From contig JAZPZS010000033.1 in assembly GCA_045544835.1 (NCBI GenBank), positions 1 to 7,468 of the forward strand: 7,468 nt of DNA, given 5' to 3'. This document shows positions 5,700 through 7,468 of this stretch, piece after piece. How positions within the stretch are numbered: the stretch's first letter is position 1; each line of letters begins with the position of its first letter. This DNA comes from UBA1189 sp045544835 (lineage in GTDB: Bacteria; Bacteroidota; Bacteroidia; Bacteroidales; Bacteroidaceae). The position numbers were made by a program, and so were the translations under genes. The notes under the pieces were generated by a model, which had not been told where the DNA came from, did not search any database, and worked only from the letters and a program-made list of their open reading frames with translations.

Positions 5700-6974
5700 T
5701 CACCTCATTATCCCATACCGCGCCGTACCACCCAGCGCCTCCTCTATACGGATCAGTTGGTTATACTTGGCTATACGGTCGCTACGGCTCATCGAGCCCG
5801 TCTTTATCTGTCCCGCATTCACCGCCACGGCAATGTCGGCAATCGTGGTGTCCTCGGTCTCGCCCGAGCGGTGGCTGATGATGGTGCTGTATCCATTGCG
5901 GCGGGCCATCTCGATGGTGTCGAGCGTCTCGCTGAGCGTACCTATCTGATTCACCTTCACGAGCACGCTGTTGGCGCAGTTCAGCTCTATGCCTTTGCGC
6001 AGGTACTTCACGTTCGTCACAAAGAGGTCGTCGCCCACCAGCTGGCAGCGGTCGCCAATGCGCTCGGTGAGCATGGCCCATCCCTCCCAGTCGTTCTCGG
6101 CCATGCCATCCTCGATGGAGTCAATGGGGTAAAGCCCTATGAGTCGTTCGAGGTAGTACACCTGCTCGGCAGAGGTGCGTCGACTGCCGTTGGGCCCCTC
6201 AAACAGGCTGTAGTCATACACCCCATCCTTGTAATACTCCGATGCCGCGCAGTCGAGTGCCAGCGTCACCTCCTTACCGGGCTTGTATCCGGCAGCCTCG
6301 ATGGCCTGCACGAGCGACTCCAGCGCCTCTTCGGTGCCCCTCAGGGCAGGCGCAAAGCCACCCTCATCGCCTACGGCCGTGCTGTAGCCCCGCTTGCGCA
6401 ACACGCTCTTCAGTGCGCCAAATACCTCGGCACCCATCTGTATGGCTTGCCGTATGCTACGTGCCCCGATGGGCCTTACCATAAACTCCTGAAAGGCGAT
6501 GGGCGCGTCGGAGTGGCGGCCACCGTTGAGCAGGTTCATCATCGGTACGGGTAGCACATGGGCATTCGTGCCACCGATGTATCGGTACAGCGGCATGCCG
6601 CACGACTTTGCCGCAGCCCTGGCTATGGCGAGCGACACGCCCAACATCGCATTGGCCCCGAGGTTACGTTTCGTGGGCGTACCGTCCAGCTCCAGCATCA
6701 GCTTGTCCAGCTCGCGCTGGTTATACACGTTGCATCCATGCAGCACGGGAGCTATACGCTCGTTGATGTTTACCACCGCCTTCGTCACTCCCTTGCCACC
6801 ATAGCGACGCTTGTCGCCATCGCGCAGCTCCAGCGCCTCATTCTCACCCGTAGAAGCGCCCGACGGCACGGAAGCACGTCCTACCACACCATTCTCAAGC
6901 ACCACGTCGGCCTCTATGGTAGGCGTGCCGCGCGAGTCCAGGACCTCACGTCCTCTGATATCCGTTATTCTCAT
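5700..6974 (-). CDS. eno: Enolase (phosphopyruvate hydratase)
   Basis: Enolase converts 2-phosphoglycerate to phosphoenolpyruvate in glycolysis, reversibly and with Mg2+, in the cytoplasm. The 424 residues cover the whole family length. Key parts are the mobile loop SGASTG (38-43), His154 in GGRHSD, Glu163 in FQEFM, the catalytic Glu204 in VGDEGGFAP, and Mg ligands Asp241, Glu288 (SIEDG) and Asp315 (GDDLFVTN). The catalytic base Lys340 sits in the signature LVKVNQIGTLSET. SHRSGETED at 367-375 and Lys391 in IKTGSMSRSDR complete the site, so no active-site residue is missing. The C-terminus ends at GIMR, slightly shorter than many Bacteroides enolases. ATG at 6974 gives the expected MRITDIRGREVLDSRG. 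It is transcribed alone, towards the tRNA pair, behind a leader of about 100 nt. Confidence 0.98.
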   Translation of the reverse strand: MRITDIRGREVLDSRGTPTIEADVVLENGVVGRASVPSGASTGENEALELRDGDKRRYGGKGVTKAVVNINERIAPVLHGCNVYNQRELDKLMLELDGTPTKRNLGANAMLGVSLAIARAAAKSCGMPLYRYIGGTNAHVLPVPMMNLLNGGRHSDAPIAFQEFMVRPIGARSIRQAIQMGAEVFGALKSVLRKRGYSTAVGDEGGFAPALRGTEEALESLVQAIEAAGYKPGKEVTLALDCAASEYYKDGVYDYSLFEGPNGSRRTSAEQVYYLERLIGLYPIDSIEDGMAENDWEGWAMLTERIGDRCQLVGDDLFVTNVKYLRKGIELNCANSVLVKVNQIGTLSETLDTIEMARRNGYSTIISHRSGETEDTTIADIAVAVNAGQIKTGSMSRSDRIAKYNQLIRIEEALGGTARYGIMR

Positions 6975-7079
6975 ATCTTCGTTTCTTATTATGGTTTATA
7001 CTTTAATACTAACACAATGATAGCAACAAACGAGCGAAATATAAAGTTTGCAGCTTCAGTACACCTTAGCTATCTATTG

Positions 7080-7112
7080 CAAAGTTAGGCATAATGTTGC
7101 AAAACCAACAAA
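7080..7112 (-). promoter_or_regulatory. Probable eno promoter
   Basis: On the minus strand TTTG at 7112-7109, a 21-nt spacer and TAACTTTG at 7087-7080 fit the Bacteroidales pattern, with the spacer at the long end. The leader would be about 100 nt. It could pair GATAGC (minus strand 7074-7069) with GCTATC (7024-7019) around a 44-nt loop, a weak structure of unknown relevance. Confidence 0.6.
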
Positions 7113-7116
7113 CGCT

Positions 7117-7380
7117 TCAGTCAATAACCCCATTGAAGTAGTCTATAACGATGGATAAAGCCAGTGCTATCTGTTCCACTTCTTGTCAAATGTTGTTAGG
7201 GGCTGCCGAAATTTCTATAATTAGAGTACATACAGCCTCCTATGCAATTACATTTTTGCCGGGTGGCAGTTTTTTGTATTGTGCCTTCGATGATGATTTA
7301 CAGGGCATTTGCTCCTGTTCTATGGCCAGGGAAAACGCATTATAGAATATCGCTAATATTCCTACACGAATGATTGAATT
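7117..7380 (-). pseudogene. Possible decayed reading frame upstream of eno (low confidence)
   Basis: One minus-strand frame reads protein-like for 88 codons but is broken by TAG at 7242-7240 and TGA at 7188-7186 before ending in TGA at 7119-7117. The pieces include LAIEQEQMPCKSSSKAQYK and KLPPGKNVIA before the first stop, TLIIEISAAPNN between the stops and IALALSIVIDYFNGVID after the second. An ATG at 7308 with AGGAG four bases upstream would give only a 22-residue peptide ending at the TAG. No family is recognised. It may be a remnant of a lost gene, a tiny real gene at 7240-7308, or chance. The 64-codon plus-strand frame over the same bases (7151-7345) looks less natural (Cys/Ser-rich, no promoter). 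Confidence 0.25.
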
Positions 7381-7413
7381 TTATAGTCCATTTTCTCGCA
7401 AATATTTGATTCT

Positions 7414-7463
7414 CACGCAGACTCCGCAGACTTACGCAGAACACGCATCGTAAACTCGCGTGT
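7414..7463. repeat. Short CGCAGA repeats followed by an inverted repeat
   Basis: CGCAGA occurs at 7416-7421, 7425-7430 and 7435-7440, with a partial copy, CGCAT, at 7444-7448, giving a period of 9-10 nt. The last unit runs into an inverted repeat, ACACGC (7441-7446) and GCGTGT (7458-7463). A perfect 10-bp palindrome CAAATATTTG lies just before it at 7399-7408. I see no gene in 7381-7468. Similar CGCAGA-rich strings are, as I recall, common between genes in Bacteroidales, but this was not checked. Confidence 0.5.
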
Positions 7464-7468
7464 ACCGT

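Noticed and set aside
5593..5949. Plus-strand open frame running from tRNA copy 2 into eno
   Set aside because: It begins inside a tRNA and reads through the terminator into antisense enolase.
5757..6554. A 265-codon plus-strand open frame opposite eno
   Set aside because: It is antisense to a complete enolase with conserved catalytic residues, and no promoter or domain supports it.
7151..7345. A 64-codon plus-strand frame upstream of eno
   Set aside because: Cys/Ser-rich composition, no ribosome site or promoter, no recognisable family; chance is the simplest explanation.
1..7468. CRISPR array, insertion sequence, integrase or tRNA-linked island
   Set aside because: No spaced identical repeats of CRISPR size, no transposase or integrase frame, and no duplicated tRNA end other than the second full tRNA-Asp copy.

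Overview
The window reads as ordinary chromosomal housekeeping DNA from a member of the Bacteroidales (Bacteroidota). A Prevotella- or Bacteroides-like organism is my inference from protein similarity remembered by eye. Two things support this. The protein variants match that order, namely RecR with an SPTMEGDTT Toprim segment, a Bacteroides-style enolase and a MeaB-type GTPase. In addition, five separate intergenic sites fit the Bacteroidales promoter pattern TTTG - about 19-21 nt - TANNTTTG, and clear Shine-Dalgarno sequences are scarce.

Left part (1-2382, minus strand). The 5' part of hisF (112 codons, running off the left edge) overlaps the end of hisA by 7 nt. hisA has its own promoter, and no hisH lies next to it. 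A 241-nt gene-free gap with palindromic elements separates hisA from meaB, a G3E P-loop GTPase that protects and loads B12-dependent methylmalonyl-CoA mutase. meaB has its own promoter, divergent from that of recR.

Middle part (2461-5370, plus strand). A tight four-gene run follows: recR (recombinational repair), a four-helix membrane protein of unknown function, a GT2 glycosyltransferase with an added C-terminal alpha/beta domain, and a GNAT acetyltransferase. The spacings are 26 nt, a 17-nt overlap and 13 nt, so one transcript is likely.

Right part (5394-7468). Two identical tRNA-Asp(GTC) genes lie 35 nt apart behind a good promoter whose spacer is an inverted repeat. They end at a strong 12-bp terminator hairpin. 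Enolase faces them from the minus strand and probably shares that terminator. Upstream of eno is about 490 nt without a convincing gene. It holds the likely eno promoter, a weak trace of a decayed minus-strand reading frame, and short CGCAGA repeats at the edge.

I do not see an undescribed system such as a defence island, CRISPR array, phage or insertion sequence. The items most worth a second look are the uncharacterised membrane protein/GT2/GNAT cassette behind recR, the C-terminal domain of the glycosyltransferase, the dyad inside the tRNA promoter and the possible pseudogene upstream of eno.
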